DNA of 22,905 nt from an uncultured Caryophanales bacterium (GTDB taxonomy: Bacteria > Bacillota_I > Bacilli_A > RFN20 > CAG-826): assembly GCA_946404585.1 (NCBI GenBank), contig CAMJEC010000008.1, positions 1-22,905 on the forward strand, read 5' to 3'. The notes under the pieces were generated by a model. The model worked only from the letters and a program-made list of their open reading frames with translations. It was not told the DNA's origin and ran no database searches. Below are positions 6,624 through 15,422 of the stretch, piece after piece. A program made the translations under genes and the position numbers. Position 1 is the first letter of the stretch; each line of letters begins with the position of its first letter.

Positions 6624-8114
6624 TTAATAATTAGAATTCATTTGTTTGGTCTTATTGACCATCGCTTTGAAATCATCTCTATACTTATCGTTAATGTAAT
6701 CATCATTAATTCTTTCTAATAAGTGAACATAGGATGATTCACCTTTGTATTGAGATTCAGTTAAAGTTAAGGCATATTCAGCGACATAACTAGCGAAGTC
6801 AAAGTCAGCACGTCTAGAAACACTAACATCTGTTTTAGCGTTAACGACTTCTTTATTTTGTTCAGTAGTTGGATCTTTATATCTAAGAGTGGTCTTAAAG
6901 AAGAAGTTTTCTGGAGTTTCTGTCTTAAGTTCTAATTCATATAAGGCAACAGTGGTGTGATCAGACATGATTTCACCAGCGTCTTTCTTGTCATCTTCAA
7001 ATTCTTCATCGCTCATTTGTCTAGTTTCATAACCGAGCAAACGATAAGAAGCGACATCGCTTGAGAATTCAATTTGACATTTAGCGTCTTTAGCGACGAC
7101 ATATAATGATTTGCCTAATTCTTCTTCGAAGACTTTCGTGGCCTCTAATTCATCATCAATATAGTAAGCGTTACCATTACCGTTATCTGCGAGAGTGTAT
7201 AAGGTATCGTTATTATTGCTTCTATATCCACAACAGGTGAGATACACTCCATCCGCGGCTTTTTGTTTAATTAAGTCAGTTAAATCTTTACCAGAGACTT
7301 TACCAATATTGAAGTCACCATCAGTGAGAAGAACCACTCTATTGTTACCACCGTTGATGAAATATTTATAGGCTAAGTTATAGGCTTTTTCGATACCGTC
7401 TTCACCATAAGTGCTACCACGTGATTCTAAACCATCGATGACTTTATTTAATTTAGTTTTGTTTTTACCAGTTAAGCCTTCACATTCAATCTTACCTGTT
7501 GAAGCATAGGAAACGATGGATACAACATCATCTTCACCTAAGTTATCAACGAGTGTATGAAGTGACTTTTTAACTAAGCTGAAGACTGAATTCATTGAGC
7601 CACTTTTATCGACAAGGATAACAATGTTGTTTTTAACGTTTTCTGTAATAGCAGGTTTAGCTTTAACAACCACACTCGCTAAATAGTGTTCATTGTTCCA
7701 TGGACAAGCATCTAATTCTAATTTAGTTACTAATGCATCATCTGTGTCATTAACATAACCATAAGAGAAGTAATTGAGCATCTCTTCAATACGAGCGCTG
7801 TTTTTAGCGTTATACATATTGCCCCTATTAATAGCTTGTCTAAGGATGGAATATGAGAAAGATGAACTTGTTAAAGAAACGTTACTTGTTTTGCTTTCTT
7901 CAGAAACATTCACAAATGGGTTTTCAGTAACTTCAGGAACGTAATTATATTCTTCATCTCCTGTATAATATTGATTACTTTGATAATTGTTGTAATTGCT
8001 ATTTCCTTTTGGATTATAGTAGCCACCATAACCACCATATCCGTTACCAGCAGCGCAGCCCACTAAACCAGTGGCTAAAAAGCCGAGAAATAAATGTCTA
8101 ATTTTAAGTTTCAT
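6624..8114 (-). CDS. YfbK-like von Willebrand factor A domain lipoprotein
   Basis: The protein has 496 residues. The N-terminus is a lipoprotein signal peptide with the lipobox LVGC, placing the mature end at Cys20; it is therefore exported and lipid-anchored. A Gly/Tyr/Asn-rich linker (about 23-55) precedes the conserved vWA N-terminal region (FSYSILRQAINRGNMYN, RIEEMLNYFSYGY, about 86-120). The vWA domain follows (about 162-330) with a complete MIDAS: DKSGSM at 169-174, Thr235 and TDGD at 264-267. The C-terminal 130 residues (ELELKTE, RADFDFASYVAEYALTLTESQY) match the domain that closes YfbK-type proteins. The metal site suggests ligand binding at the cell surface; the partner is unknown. 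AGGAGG lies 10 nt before the ATG. Monocistronic, divergent from the EamA-arcAB operon. Confidence 0.93.
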   Translation of the reverse strand: MKLKIRHLFLGFLATGLVGCAAGNGYGGYGGYYNPKGNSNYNNYQSNQYYTGDEEYNYVPEVTENPFVNVSEESKTSNVSLTSSSFSYSILRQAINRGNMYNAKNSARIEEMLNYFSYGYVNDTDDALVTKLELDACPWNNEHYLASVVVKAKPAITENVKNNIVILVDKSGSMNSVFSLVKKSLHTLVDNLGEDDVVSIVSYASTGKIECEGLTGKNKTKLNKVIDGLESRGSTYGEDGIEKAYNLAYKYFINGGNNRVVLLTDGDFNIGKVSGKDLTDLIKQKAADGVYLTCCGYRSNNNDTLYTLADNGNGNAYYIDDELEATKVFEEELGKSLYVVAKDAKCQIEFSSDVASYRLLGYETRQMSDEEFEDDKKDAGEIMSDHTTVALYELELKTETPENFFFKTTLRYKDPTTEQNKEVVNAKTDVSVSRRADFDFASYVAEYALTLTESQYKGESSYVHLLERINDDYINDKYRDDFKAMVNKTKQMNSNY

Positions 8115-8219
8115 GTTTGGATGACCTCCTACTAATTAGACGAGGCAAAATGATGTAACTGCTAAATTTTTTGATATTTATTTTTGGTAGTGAATAAATT
8201 ATTTTTTACAAAAAAATGC

Positions 8220-8253
8220 GTTTAAACGATTTAAACCGCTACTTTTTAAGTAG
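8220..8253. promoter_or_regulatory. Two adjacent palindromes, candidate operator
   Basis: GTTTAAA-CGA-TTTAAAC (8220-8236) is immediately followed by CTACTT-TTT-AAGTAG (8239-8253). Both are perfect inverted repeats and end 5 bp before the -35 of the EamA-arcAB promoter, a typical operator position. Neither matches the ArgR box or the CRP/FNR-type site used by ArcR as I know them. They could also regulate the divergent vWA gene. Confidence 0.4.
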
Positions 8254-8257
8254 GGGG

Positions 8258-8285
8258 TTGTCGCAAAATTTTAAAATGTTATCAT
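8258..8285 (+). promoter_or_regulatory. Promoter of the EamA-arcA-arcB operon
   Basis: TTGTCG (8258-8263) is followed after 16 nt by TATCAT (8280-8285) with TG at 8277-8278, an extended -10. The ATG at 8298 is 12 nt after the -10, so the leader is about 5-6 nt and no Shine-Dalgarno is present. Confidence 0.6.
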
Positions 8286-8297
8286 ATTCTCCGGCTT

Positions 8298-9263
8298 ATG
8301 AAAAAGACAAAGACTATTGCATTTATCACATTACTAATCGTTGTTGCTTTATGGGGTGTAGCGCCTGTTATCTCCAAAACTATTTTTGAAAGTGACGTTT
8401 ATTCTCCAGGTATTTTAATTGCGATGCGCGGCTTATTCTCCATCGTGGCGATGGCGATAGTGATCAATAAAGGTTTTAAGAAAGTTAATAAATCCTATCT
8501 TATTTGTATACCTGCAGGCATTATATTAGCCGCTGCGTATATCTTCCAATTCGTCGGTTTAAAATATACCGTCCCATCTAAAAATGCTTTCTTAGAAAAT
8601 ATCTCATGCATTACCATTCCTATTTTCATGTTCATCTTTATTAGAGAAAAGCCAACGTGGTATAGCATTGTATCCGCTTTAATATGCGTAGTTGGTTCTT
8701 TATTCTTAGTGGGCAATGGCTTTAATTTCTTGGAATTCTTCAAAAGTGGTAACTTATTAGGTGATGGTTTATCCGCTATTGGTGGCTTATTCTTTGGTTT
8801 AGATATCGCCTTCACTAAAGTGTTCTGTAAAGATAAAGATCCATTATTATATGTTTTCTTCCAATTAGTGATTCTTACTGTAGTCGCTACTGGTTACTCA
8901 TTTATATTTGAAGCAAATGTCTTTGAAGAATTTGCCTTCTCATTTGATATTTTGAATATCTTACAAGTTATCTTCTTAGGTGTTGTCTGTACCGCTTTAT
9001 GCTGGGTCGCTAGAGCCTGGGCAATGAAATCCATTGACGCTGTTACTGTTAGCTTATTAGTGCCATTATCCGCAGTTATCGCTAGTGCATTATCCATATG
9101 TTTACATATCGAAGAATTCACATGGAACTTATTAATAGGTGGCATTATTATCCTCTTATCCATTGCGGTTTCCGCAATATTTGATTATCGTAAAGAGTGT
9201 CAAGCTAAGAAACATAGTATAGAGGAGGAAAACGAACATGAAGAATGTCCAAGTGAACTCTGA
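8298..9263 (+). CDS. EamA/DMT-superfamily transporter, overlapping arcA
   Basis: The protein has 321 residues and about ten hydrophobic helices in two homologous halves, the usual EamA (drug/metabolite transporter) build. Recognisable stretches are ALWGVAPVISK in helix 1, AAAYIFQFVGLKYTVPSKNAFLENISCITIPIF in the first half, and CTALCWVARAWAMKSIDAVTVSLLVPLSAVIASALSI in the second. The charged tail (DYRKECQAKKHSIEEENEHEECPSEL) is encoded across the arcA ribosome-binding site and overlaps the arcA start by 26 nt, so the two are transcribed together and probably translationally coupled. EamA proteins export metabolites or amino acids. Its place before arcAB, where no ArcD antiporter exists in the window, suggests transport of arginine, ornithine or a related product; this is inference. 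Confidence 0.88.
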   Translation: MKKTKTIAFITLLIVVALWGVAPVISKTIFESDVYSPGILIAMRGLFSIVAMAIVINKGFKKVNKSYLICIPAGIILAAAYIFQFVGLKYTVPSKNAFLENISCITIPIFMFIFIREKPTWYSIVSALICVVGSLFLVGNGFNFLEFFKSGNLLGDGLSAIGGLFFGLDIAFTKVFCKDKDPLLYVFFQLVILTVVATGYSFIFEANVFEEFAFSFDILNILQVIFLGVVCTALCWVARAWAMKSIDAVTVSLLVPLSAVIASALSICLHIEEFTWNLLIGGIIILLSIAVSAIFDYRKECQAKKHSIEEENEHEECPSEL

Positions 9264-10461
9264 AATAGGTCGTTTAAAAGTGGTTCTTCTTCACGAACCA
9301 GGTGATGAAATCCATAACTTAACACCAAAGAAATTAGATGACTTATTATTTGATGATATTCCATGGCTCCCATTAGCGAAGAAAGAACATCAAGCTTTCG
9401 CTAAAACTTTTAAGGATGCTGGAGTTAAAGTTGTTTATCTTACTGATTTAATGACAGAAGTTTTAGATTCCTCTAATGATATTAAGAATGAATTCGTAGA
9501 ACAATTTATTAAAGAAGCGCATATCAGAAGCAATACTCTTAGAGAAGTCGCTACTGAATATTTAAAGAGTTTCAAAGACAATAAAGAATTGGTGCTTAAA
9601 ACAATCGCTGGTATTAAAAAGAGTGAATTACCTAACTATCAAGTTAAATCACTCGCTGACCATGTTGATGATTATCCATTTGTCACTGATCCAATGCCAA
9701 ACTTATATTTCACTCGTGATCCATTTGCCTCTATTGGTAATGGTGTTTCGCTTAATAAGATGTATTCCGTAACTAGAAGTAGAGAAACAATCTTTGGCGA
9801 ATATATCTTTAAATATCATCCAACATATAAAACAACACCTTTATATTATTCCCGTTATGAAGATGTGAATATTGAAGGTGGTGACATCATGGTTCTTAAC
9901 AACCATGTCATAGTAGTGGGTGTCAGCCAAAGAACATGCGCTGAAGCAGTGGAACGTTTAGCCAAGAATCTCTTCTATAACAATGAAACAGATTTTGATA
10001 CCGTCTTAGCGTTCACTATTCCACAAGCAAGAACATTTATGCATTTAGATACAGTCTTCACCCAAGTGGATGTTAATAAATTCGCTATTCATAAAGGCTG
10101 TTATGAAAAGTTAAAAATCTTTAGAATCACTAAAGACTTCAATAATGATAAGAAAGTTAAAGTTGTTGAATTAGATCAAAAACTTGAAGACGTTCTAGAA
10201 TCATATATTGGTTTACCAATCATTCTTATCCCATGTGGTGGTGGAGATACCATCAGTGCGGACCGTGAACAATGGAGTGATGGTAGTAACTTCGTGGCTA
10301 TTGCCCCAGGTGAAGTTATCGCTTATGAAAGAAACGACATCACTAATGCCGCGTTAATAGAGGCGGGTATTAAAGTCCATATCATTCCATCTAGTGAATT
10401 ATCTAGAGGGAGAGGTGGACCAAGATGTATGTGTATGCCATTAGTTAGAGAGGAATTATAA
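9238..10461 (+). CDS. arcA: Arginine deiminase
   Basis: The 407 residues match the family length. It hydrolyses L-arginine to L-citrulline and ammonia in the cytoplasm, the first step of the arginine deiminase pathway. The pentein-fold active site is complete: FTRDPFASIGNG (158-169, Asp161), NIEGGDIMVLN (211-221, Glu213), HLDT (269-272, His269 and Asp271) and the C-terminal GRGGPRCMCMPL (391-402) with nucleophile Cys397. AGGAGG at 9223-9228 lies 9 nt before the ATG, inside the EamA gene. arcB follows after 2 nt. No sign of degeneration; identity is secure. Confidence 0.97.
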   Translation: MKNVQVNSEIGRLKVVLLHEPGDEIHNLTPKKLDDLLFDDIPWLPLAKKEHQAFAKTFKDAGVKVVYLTDLMTEVLDSSNDIKNEFVEQFIKEAHIRSNTLREVATEYLKSFKDNKELVLKTIAGIKKSELPNYQVKSLADHVDDYPFVTDPMPNLYFTRDPFASIGNGVSLNKMYSVTRSRETIFGEYIFKYHPTYKTTPLYYSRYEDVNIEGGDIMVLNNHVIVVGVSQRTCAEAVERLAKNLFYNNETDFDTVLAFTIPQARTFMHLDTVFTQVDVNKFAIHKGCYEKLKIFRITKDFNNDKKVKVVELDQKLEDVLESYIGLPIILIPCGGGDTISADREQWSDGSNFVAIAPGEVIAYERNDITNAALIEAGIKVHIIPSSELSRGRGGPRCMCMPLVREEL

Positions 10462-10463
10462 AA

Positions 10464-11453
10464 ATGAACTTATATAAAAGAAACTTATTAACTTTATTAG
10501 ATTTCACACCAGAAGAAATCCAATACTTATTAGATTTATCTCTTTCTTTAAAAAAGAAAAAACACAATGGTGAAGCCCATGATGTTTTAAGAGGTAAGAA
10601 TATTGTTCTTCTTTTTGAAAAAGATAGCACAAGAACTAGATGCGCTTTTGAAGTGGCCGCTGCTGATTTAGGTATGAATGCTGTTTATATCGGTAGCAGT
10701 GGTTCTCAAATGGGTAAGAAAGAATCTATCGCTGATACCGCAAGAGTGTTAGGTAGAATGTTTGATGGTATCGAATATAGAGGTTTTAAGCAAAAGACTG
10801 TTGAAGACTTGGCCAAATATTCTAAAGTTCCAACATGGAATGGTTTAACTGAAGATTATCACCCAACACAAATACTCGCTGACTTTATGACCATCATTGA
10901 ACAAAAAGGCAAACTTAAAGATATTAAGATGGCCTATTTAGGTGATGGTAGATATAACATGGGTAATTCCTACTTAGTAGGGGCCGCGAAAATGGGTTTA
11001 GATTACCGTATGGTTGGACCAAAAGAATTATGGCCAAATGAACAGTTAAGAAATAGATGTTTAGAAATCGCTAAGAGCACTGGCGCTAAATTAACATTTA
11101 CTGAAAGTGTTGAAGAAGGTGTTAAAGGCGCTGATGTTATCGCTACAGACGTCTGGGTTTCTATGGGTGAAGATGCATCCGTTTGGGAAGAAAGAATTAA
11201 CTTATTAAAACCATACCAAGTTAATACCCGTGTCATGTCTTTAGCGGATCCCAAAGCTATCTTCATTCACTGCTTACCATCCTTCCATAACTTAGAAACT
11301 AAAGTGGGTATGGAAGTTTATGAGAAGTTTGGATTAAACGGTTTAGAAGTTACTGAAGAAGTATTTGAAGGTAAACAATCAGTGGTTTTTGATGAAGCTG
11401 AAAATAGATTACACACTATTAAAGCGGTCATGTTGGCCACTATGAAAGAATAA
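10464..11453 (+). CDS. arcB: Ornithine carbamoyltransferase (catabolic)
   Basis: The 329 residues match the family. It converts citrulline and phosphate into ornithine and carbamoyl phosphate, working in the catabolic direction in this operon. The carbamoyl-phosphate site STRTR (55-59) and HPTQ (133-136) are intact. The ornithine-side signature HCLPS (269-273) and AYLGDGRYNMGNSYL near residue 158 are also present. It begins 2 nt after the arcA stop, with a weak AGAGGA ribosome-binding site inside the arcA end. Its product carbamoyl phosphate needs carbamate kinase, which is encoded at 797-1711. A putrescine carbamoyltransferase is less likely given the arcA partner. Confidence 0.96.
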   Translation: MNLYKRNLLTLLDFTPEEIQYLLDLSLSLKKKKHNGEAHDVLRGKNIVLLFEKDSTRTRCAFEVAAADLGMNAVYIGSSGSQMGKKESIADTARVLGRMFDGIEYRGFKQKTVEDLAKYSKVPTWNGLTEDYHPTQILADFMTIIEQKGKLKDIKMAYLGDGRYNMGNSYLVGAAKMGLDYRMVGPKELWPNEQLRNRCLEIAKSTGAKLTFTESVEEGVKGADVIATDVWVSMGEDASVWEERINLLKPYQVNTRVMSLADPKAIFIHCLPSFHNLETKVGMEVYEKFGLNGLEVTEEVFEGKQSVVFDEAENRLHTIKAVMLATMKE

Positions 11454-11457
11454 AAAG

Positions 11458-11466
11458 TGTTATAGT
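11458..11466 (+). promoter_or_regulatory. Possible extended -10 promoter for metG
   Basis: TGTTATAGT (TG at 11458-11459, TATAGT at 11461-11466) lies between arcB and metG without a recognisable -35. No terminator separates arcB from metG, so metG could be transcribed both from here and by read-through from the arc operon. Confidence 0.35.
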
Positions 11467-11489
11467 AATAACAAGGAGGCTCATTTGCC

Positions 11490-13082
11490 ATGAAAAAAAG
11501 ATTTTATATCACAACCCCAATTTATTACCCAAGCGCTAAGCTTCACATCGGTCATGCATACTGCACAACTTTAACCGATGTTTTTGCCCGTTATAAACGC
11601 TTAAGAGGATTTGAATGTTATTTCCTTACAGGCGCTGATGAACACGGTATGAAGATTGAAAAGAATGCTGCAGCCGCTGGTAAAACACCACAAGAATTCG
11701 TGGATGAAATTGTTGAAGGTTTCTATAAGTTATGGGATTTATTAAAAATCTCTAATGATGACTTTATTAGAACCACACAAGAAAGACACACTAAAGTGGT
11801 GCAAGACATCTTCTCCAAGATGCTCGCTAATGATGATATCTATTTAGGTAAATATAAAGGTTGGTACTGTAAAGAATGTGAAGCATTCTGGACAGATACA
11901 CAAGCAGGTCCAGATCATCTCTGTCCTGACTGTGGTAGACCTGTTCAAATGGCGGAAGAAGAAGCATACTTCTTTAAGACAAGCAAATATGTTGATAGCT
12001 TAATGAAGTTCTTTGATGAAAATCCAAAGTTCTTAGTGCCTGAATCTCGTAAGAATGAAATGATTAATACATTCATTAAGCCAGGATTAGATGACTTATG
12101 TGTTTCTAGAACATCATTCTCTTGGGGTATCCCAATTAGAGAAAATCCAAAACATGTTATTTATGTTTGGTTAGATGCATTAACTAACTACATTACCGCT
12201 TTAGGTTATGATAGTGATCATCCAGAGTTGTTCAATAAGTTCTGGCAAGATCCTGAAAGTGAAACAATCCACATCTTAGGCGCTGATATTACTAGATTCC
12301 ACGCCATCTATTGGCCAATGTTCTTAGAATCATTAGGTTTAAGAAAACCAGATAGAGAATTCGTTCATGGTTTATTAATGATGAAAGATTCTAAGATGAG
12401 TAAATCTAAAGGTAATGTCGTTGATCCATATCCACTTGTGGAACGTTATGGCGTTGATGCTGTTAGATATTACTTAATAAGAGAAATCAACTTCGGTAGT
12501 GATGGTAGCTTCGCGCCAGAATTATTCGTTGAAAGAATTAACCAAGACCTCGCTAATGCGTTAGGAAACTTATTGAATAGAACAGTTTCGATGATTAATA
12601 AATACTTTGATGGTGTGGTTCCTGAATATAAAGGTCGCATCAATGAAGTTGATGGTAACTTAGAAGATTTAACAAAGTTAACTATTGAATCTTATGAAAG
12701 ATTAATGGATGACTTAAAGATTACCGACGCTATTGCACAAGTTAATGAATTAGTGAATAGAGCCAATAAATATATTGATGAAACTGAACCTTGGGCTTTA
12801 GCTAAAGATCCAGAAAAGAGAGCTAACCTTGAATCAGTCATGACTCACTTAGCTAATTCCTTATATGTCGCTGGTATGCTTATGAAGCCAGTCTTAGTGA
12901 CCGCTTCTGATAAGTTATTTGACCAATTAGGCGTCAGTGGTGATTTACTCAATTACGACAAAATTAAGCAATACGGTATCGTTTCTGGCTTAAAAGTTGA
13001 GAAGAAAGATCAACTCTTCCCAAGACTAGATGCCGCGGTTGAAGTCGAATACATCCAAGGCTTGATGGCAAATAATAAATAG
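11490..13082 (+). CDS. metG: Methionyl-tRNA synthetase
   Basis: The protein has 530 residues. It charges tRNA-Met with methionine using ATP (class Ia). The HIGH signature is HIGH at 19-22 and the KMSKS loop is KMSKS at 302-306. The connective domain carries one zinc knuckle, Cys127/Cys130 and Cys145/Cys148 (CKECEAFWTDTQAGPDHLCPDC). The anticodon-binding helical domain ends near residue 510. The C-terminal EMAP-like tRNA-binding domain found in many Firmicutes MetRS (about 640 residues or more) is absent, so this is the short form. AAGGAGG at 11473-11479 precedes the ATG by 10 nt. A strong terminator follows 20 nt after the stop. Confidence 0.97.
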   Translation: MKKRFYITTPIYYPSAKLHIGHAYCTTLTDVFARYKRLRGFECYFLTGADEHGMKIEKNAAAAGKTPQEFVDEIVEGFYKLWDLLKISNDDFIRTTQERHTKVVQDIFSKMLANDDIYLGKYKGWYCKECEAFWTDTQAGPDHLCPDCGRPVQMAEEEAYFFKTSKYVDSLMKFFDENPKFLVPESRKNEMINTFIKPGLDDLCVSRTSFSWGIPIRENPKHVIYVWLDALTNYITALGYDSDHPELFNKFWQDPESETIHILGADITRFHAIYWPMFLESLGLRKPDREFVHGLLMMKDSKMSKSKGNVVDPYPLVERYGVDAVRYYLIREINFGSDGSFAPELFVERINQDLANALGNLLNRTVSMINKYFDGVVPEYKGRINEVDGNLEDLTKLTIESYERLMDDLKITDAIAQVNELVNRANKYIDETEPWALAKDPEKRANLESVMTHLANSLYVAGMLMKPVLVTASDKLFDQLGVSGDLLNYDKIKQYGIVSGLKVEKKDQLFPRLDAAVEVEYIQGLMANNK

Positions 13083-13102
13083 CATTTAGCATTTAAAAAT
13101 AT

Positions 13103-13140
13103 TCCCTGCAATTTTCTTCGATTATTGCGGGGATTTTTTT
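13103..13140 (+). terminator. Terminator after metG
   Basis: TCCCTGCAAT (13103-13112) pairs with ATTGCGGGGA (13124-13133), ten pairs including one G-U, with an 11-nt loop and seven T residues at 13134-13140. Confidence 0.9.
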
Positions 13141-13147
13141 ATGAAAT

Positions 13148-13175
13148 TTGCATAAAAAAATAAACTTGCTAAAAT
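13148..13175 (+). promoter_or_regulatory. Promoter of the YwaF-ABC operon
   Basis: TTGCAT (13148-13153) and TAAAAT (13170-13175) are separated by 16 nt, with TG at 13167-13168 forming an extended -10. The ATG is 12 nt downstream, so the leader is about 5 nt. Confidence 0.6.
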
Positions 13176-13187
13176 ATAAGGCGCGCT

Positions 13188-15422
13188 ATGTATTATTTAA
13201 TCTTCGCCATTACATTACTCATATTCCTAGGGACAATACTCTTGGTTCACTATAAATTCCCTAAACTTCAAAAGCTCATTGTTGAAAGAATAATGGCCTT
13301 TGTTTTAATGGCGATTTTTGTTGTGAGATTCATGTCTTATAAAGACGTGCAATTCATGGACGCTAATTTTGAACTCTATGGTTCTTTTGGCGGACCGATG
13401 AATGGTTTCTTAAATACCATCGGTAACTTATGTATGTGGCTTGAAGTGACAGCGATGCTAATGGTGTTACTTAGGCCTTGGTCATATTTTAAAACTGCGA
13501 AGTTCTACACTAAGTATGTGGCTTTACCAATCTTACTAGTGTCTGCTATCTCATTACATCCAATGATTATGATGATGCAAGGAGATAATCATACTAGTGT
13601 CTTATCAATCATGCTTCCTATTGAAATAGGTGGTTTATTAGCCCTTGCTATTTTCTATTTAGCGAAAGATTTCAAAGTAAAAATATCTAAACATTCTTAT
13701 CCTGAAGTCATTGCCTTTAGTGTTCTTATTAACATCTTCACCATGCCATGTTTTATGCCAAATTTCTTTTTTGGCATGGGTCCAATAGGTAGAACCGTTA
13801 TTGATTTCAATGTCATTCACCGTATTTTCTTATATGGCTCATGTATTGTTATTCCATTAGGTATCTATTTCTGCTTAAGAAGCGCTCACCAAGATAAGAT
13901 TCATTATTCTTTAGTGTTTATCTCGTTAGGAACATTAATCTCTTATCTAGTGGGTCATAAATACGATGTTATTCTTAGACCATGGGATTGGCCGTTACAT
14001 TTATGTAACTTAGCGATGATTTTAATCCCAATTTGCTATATTTTTAGGACCAAACGTTTATTCTATTTCACTTATTTTATTAATGTCTTTGGTGCGGTTT
14101 TAGCGATGCTAATGCCTAACTATACTGAATCAATGTTAGTGTTTAATCCTAATATTTGGTATTTCTGGATCAATCACTGCTGTGCCTATATGATGCCTTT
14201 ATTAGGCGTCGCCTTATATGAATTTGAAAGACCAAAATTAAAACAGTTTGGTTTCTCTTCTATTTGGTTCTTTGTCTACTTCGTAATTGTCCTTACATTA
14301 AATACCATCTTCACTGGTTTAGAAGGTGTAGCGACACCTGTAGGCACTATAAGTGGCACTGACTATTTCTTTATTAACTCCACATTTATTGCTGAAAAAC
14401 TTGGTAAATGGGCGGAGAACATCTTTAATAACTTAGTTATCACATTCACAATTAATGGTCGAACGATGACCATGCATATTGTCTATCAACTTATCTATTA
14501 TGTCGTTTATGCATTAATAGGATTTGGTATTTGGTTTGTATATCAGTTGATGTTTGATATCGCTGATTCACATAAAGCATTACATTACAGATTGAAAGGT
14601 ATTCGTATTGATAAACTCGCCCTTAAGTCGGCGTTAAATGGAAGGAGCTTAGATAAACCTATGGATGAAAATGTTGGTATTAGTTTAGAGCTAAAGAATT
14701 TCTCAAAGAAGTATGGTTTAAATAACTACTATTCTGCTAAAAATGTAAACTTATCCGTCAAAGGTGGGGAAGTATTTGGTTTCCTTGGTCCTAATGGTGC
14801 AGGTAAATCCACATGTATTAAATCTATCGTTGGTATTCAACCAATTACTGAAGGTTCCATCTCAGTCTGCGGCTATGATGTTAGAACACAAGGCGTAGGC
14901 GCTAAAAGTCAAATTGGTTTTGTTCCTGACCATTACGCTTTATATGAAAACTTGACAGGTAGAGAATACCTTAACTATATCGCTGATATCTATGAAGTTT
15001 CTAAAGAAGATAGAAACGAACGTCTATCTAGATATATTGAAAGATTTGAATTAAAAGATTCTATTGATAACAAAATCAAAACCTATTCCCATGGTATGAA
15101 ACAAAAGGTCACAATTATTGCCGCGTTAGTCCATGATCCAAAGGTTTGGATTTTAGATGAACCTTTAACAGGTTTAGACCCAACATCTATTTATCAAGTA
15201 AAAGAGTGTATGAGAGAACATGCTTCTAAAGGCAACATTGTCTTCTTCTCTTCTCACTTAATTGATATCGTTGAAAAGTTATGTGATAGAATCGCGATTA
15301 TCAAACACGGAGAAATCCAAGCCCAATTATCTTTAAAAGATATCGAAAATAGTGGTCGTTCACTAGAAGAATTCTATTTAGAGACAATTGGTGATAACAC
15401 CACTAAAGTTGAAGGTAAATAA
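13188..15422 (+). CDS. YwaF/TMEM164-like membrane domain fused to an ABC ATPase
   Basis: The protein has 744 residues in one uninterrupted frame. Residues 1-455 are membrane-spanning. The first ~200 hold about five helices of unknown type. Residues about 205-455 resemble the YwaF/TMEM164 (TIGR02206-type) family, with WDWPLHLCN (266-274) and NHCCAYMMPLLG (329-340). Residues about 498-735 are a complete ABC ATPase: Walker A GPNGAGKST (534-542), signature YSHGMKQK (633-640), Walker B VWILDEPLTGLDP (653-665) and H-loop His690. The downstream permease overlaps the stop by one base (TAATG), so the ATPase clearly serves that permease. TMEM164 relatives are acyltransferases, so a lipid-linked transport role is conceivable but unproven. 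The fusion of these two domain types is unusual. Confidence 0.85.
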   Translation: MYYLIFAITLLIFLGTILLVHYKFPKLQKLIVERIMAFVLMAIFVVRFMSYKDVQFMDANFELYGSFGGPMNGFLNTIGNLCMWLEVTAMLMVLLRPWSYFKTAKFYTKYVALPILLVSAISLHPMIMMMQGDNHTSVLSIMLPIEIGGLLALAIFYLAKDFKVKISKHSYPEVIAFSVLINIFTMPCFMPNFFFGMGPIGRTVIDFNVIHRIFLYGSCIVIPLGIYFCLRSAHQDKIHYSLVFISLGTLISYLVGHKYDVILRPWDWPLHLCNLAMILIPICYIFRTKRLFYFTYFINVFGAVLAMLMPNYTESMLVFNPNIWYFWINHCCAYMMPLLGVALYEFERPKLKQFGFSSIWFFVYFVIVLTLNTIFTGLEGVATPVGTISGTDYFFINSTFIAEKLGKWAENIFNNLVITFTINGRTMTMHIVYQLIYYVVYALIGFGIWFVYQLMFDIADSHKALHYRLKGIRIDKLALKSALNGRSLDKPMDENVGISLELKNFSKKYGLNNYYSAKNVNLSVKGGEVFGFLGPNGAGKSTCIKSIVGIQPITEGSISVCGYDVRTQGVGAKSQIGFVPDHYALYENLTGREYLNYIADIYEVSKEDRNERLSRYIERFELKDSIDNKIKTYSHGMKQKVTIIAALVHDPKVWILDEPLTGLDPTSIYQVKECMREHASKGNIVFFSSHLIDIVEKLCDRIAIIKHGEIQAQLSLKDIENSGRSLEEFYLETIGDNTTKVEGK

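Noticed and set aside
11455..11475. GTTAT-AGTA-ATAAC hairpin between arcB and metG as a terminator or T-box remnant
   Set aside because: Five weak A-T-rich pairs, no T run, and no room for a T-box leader.
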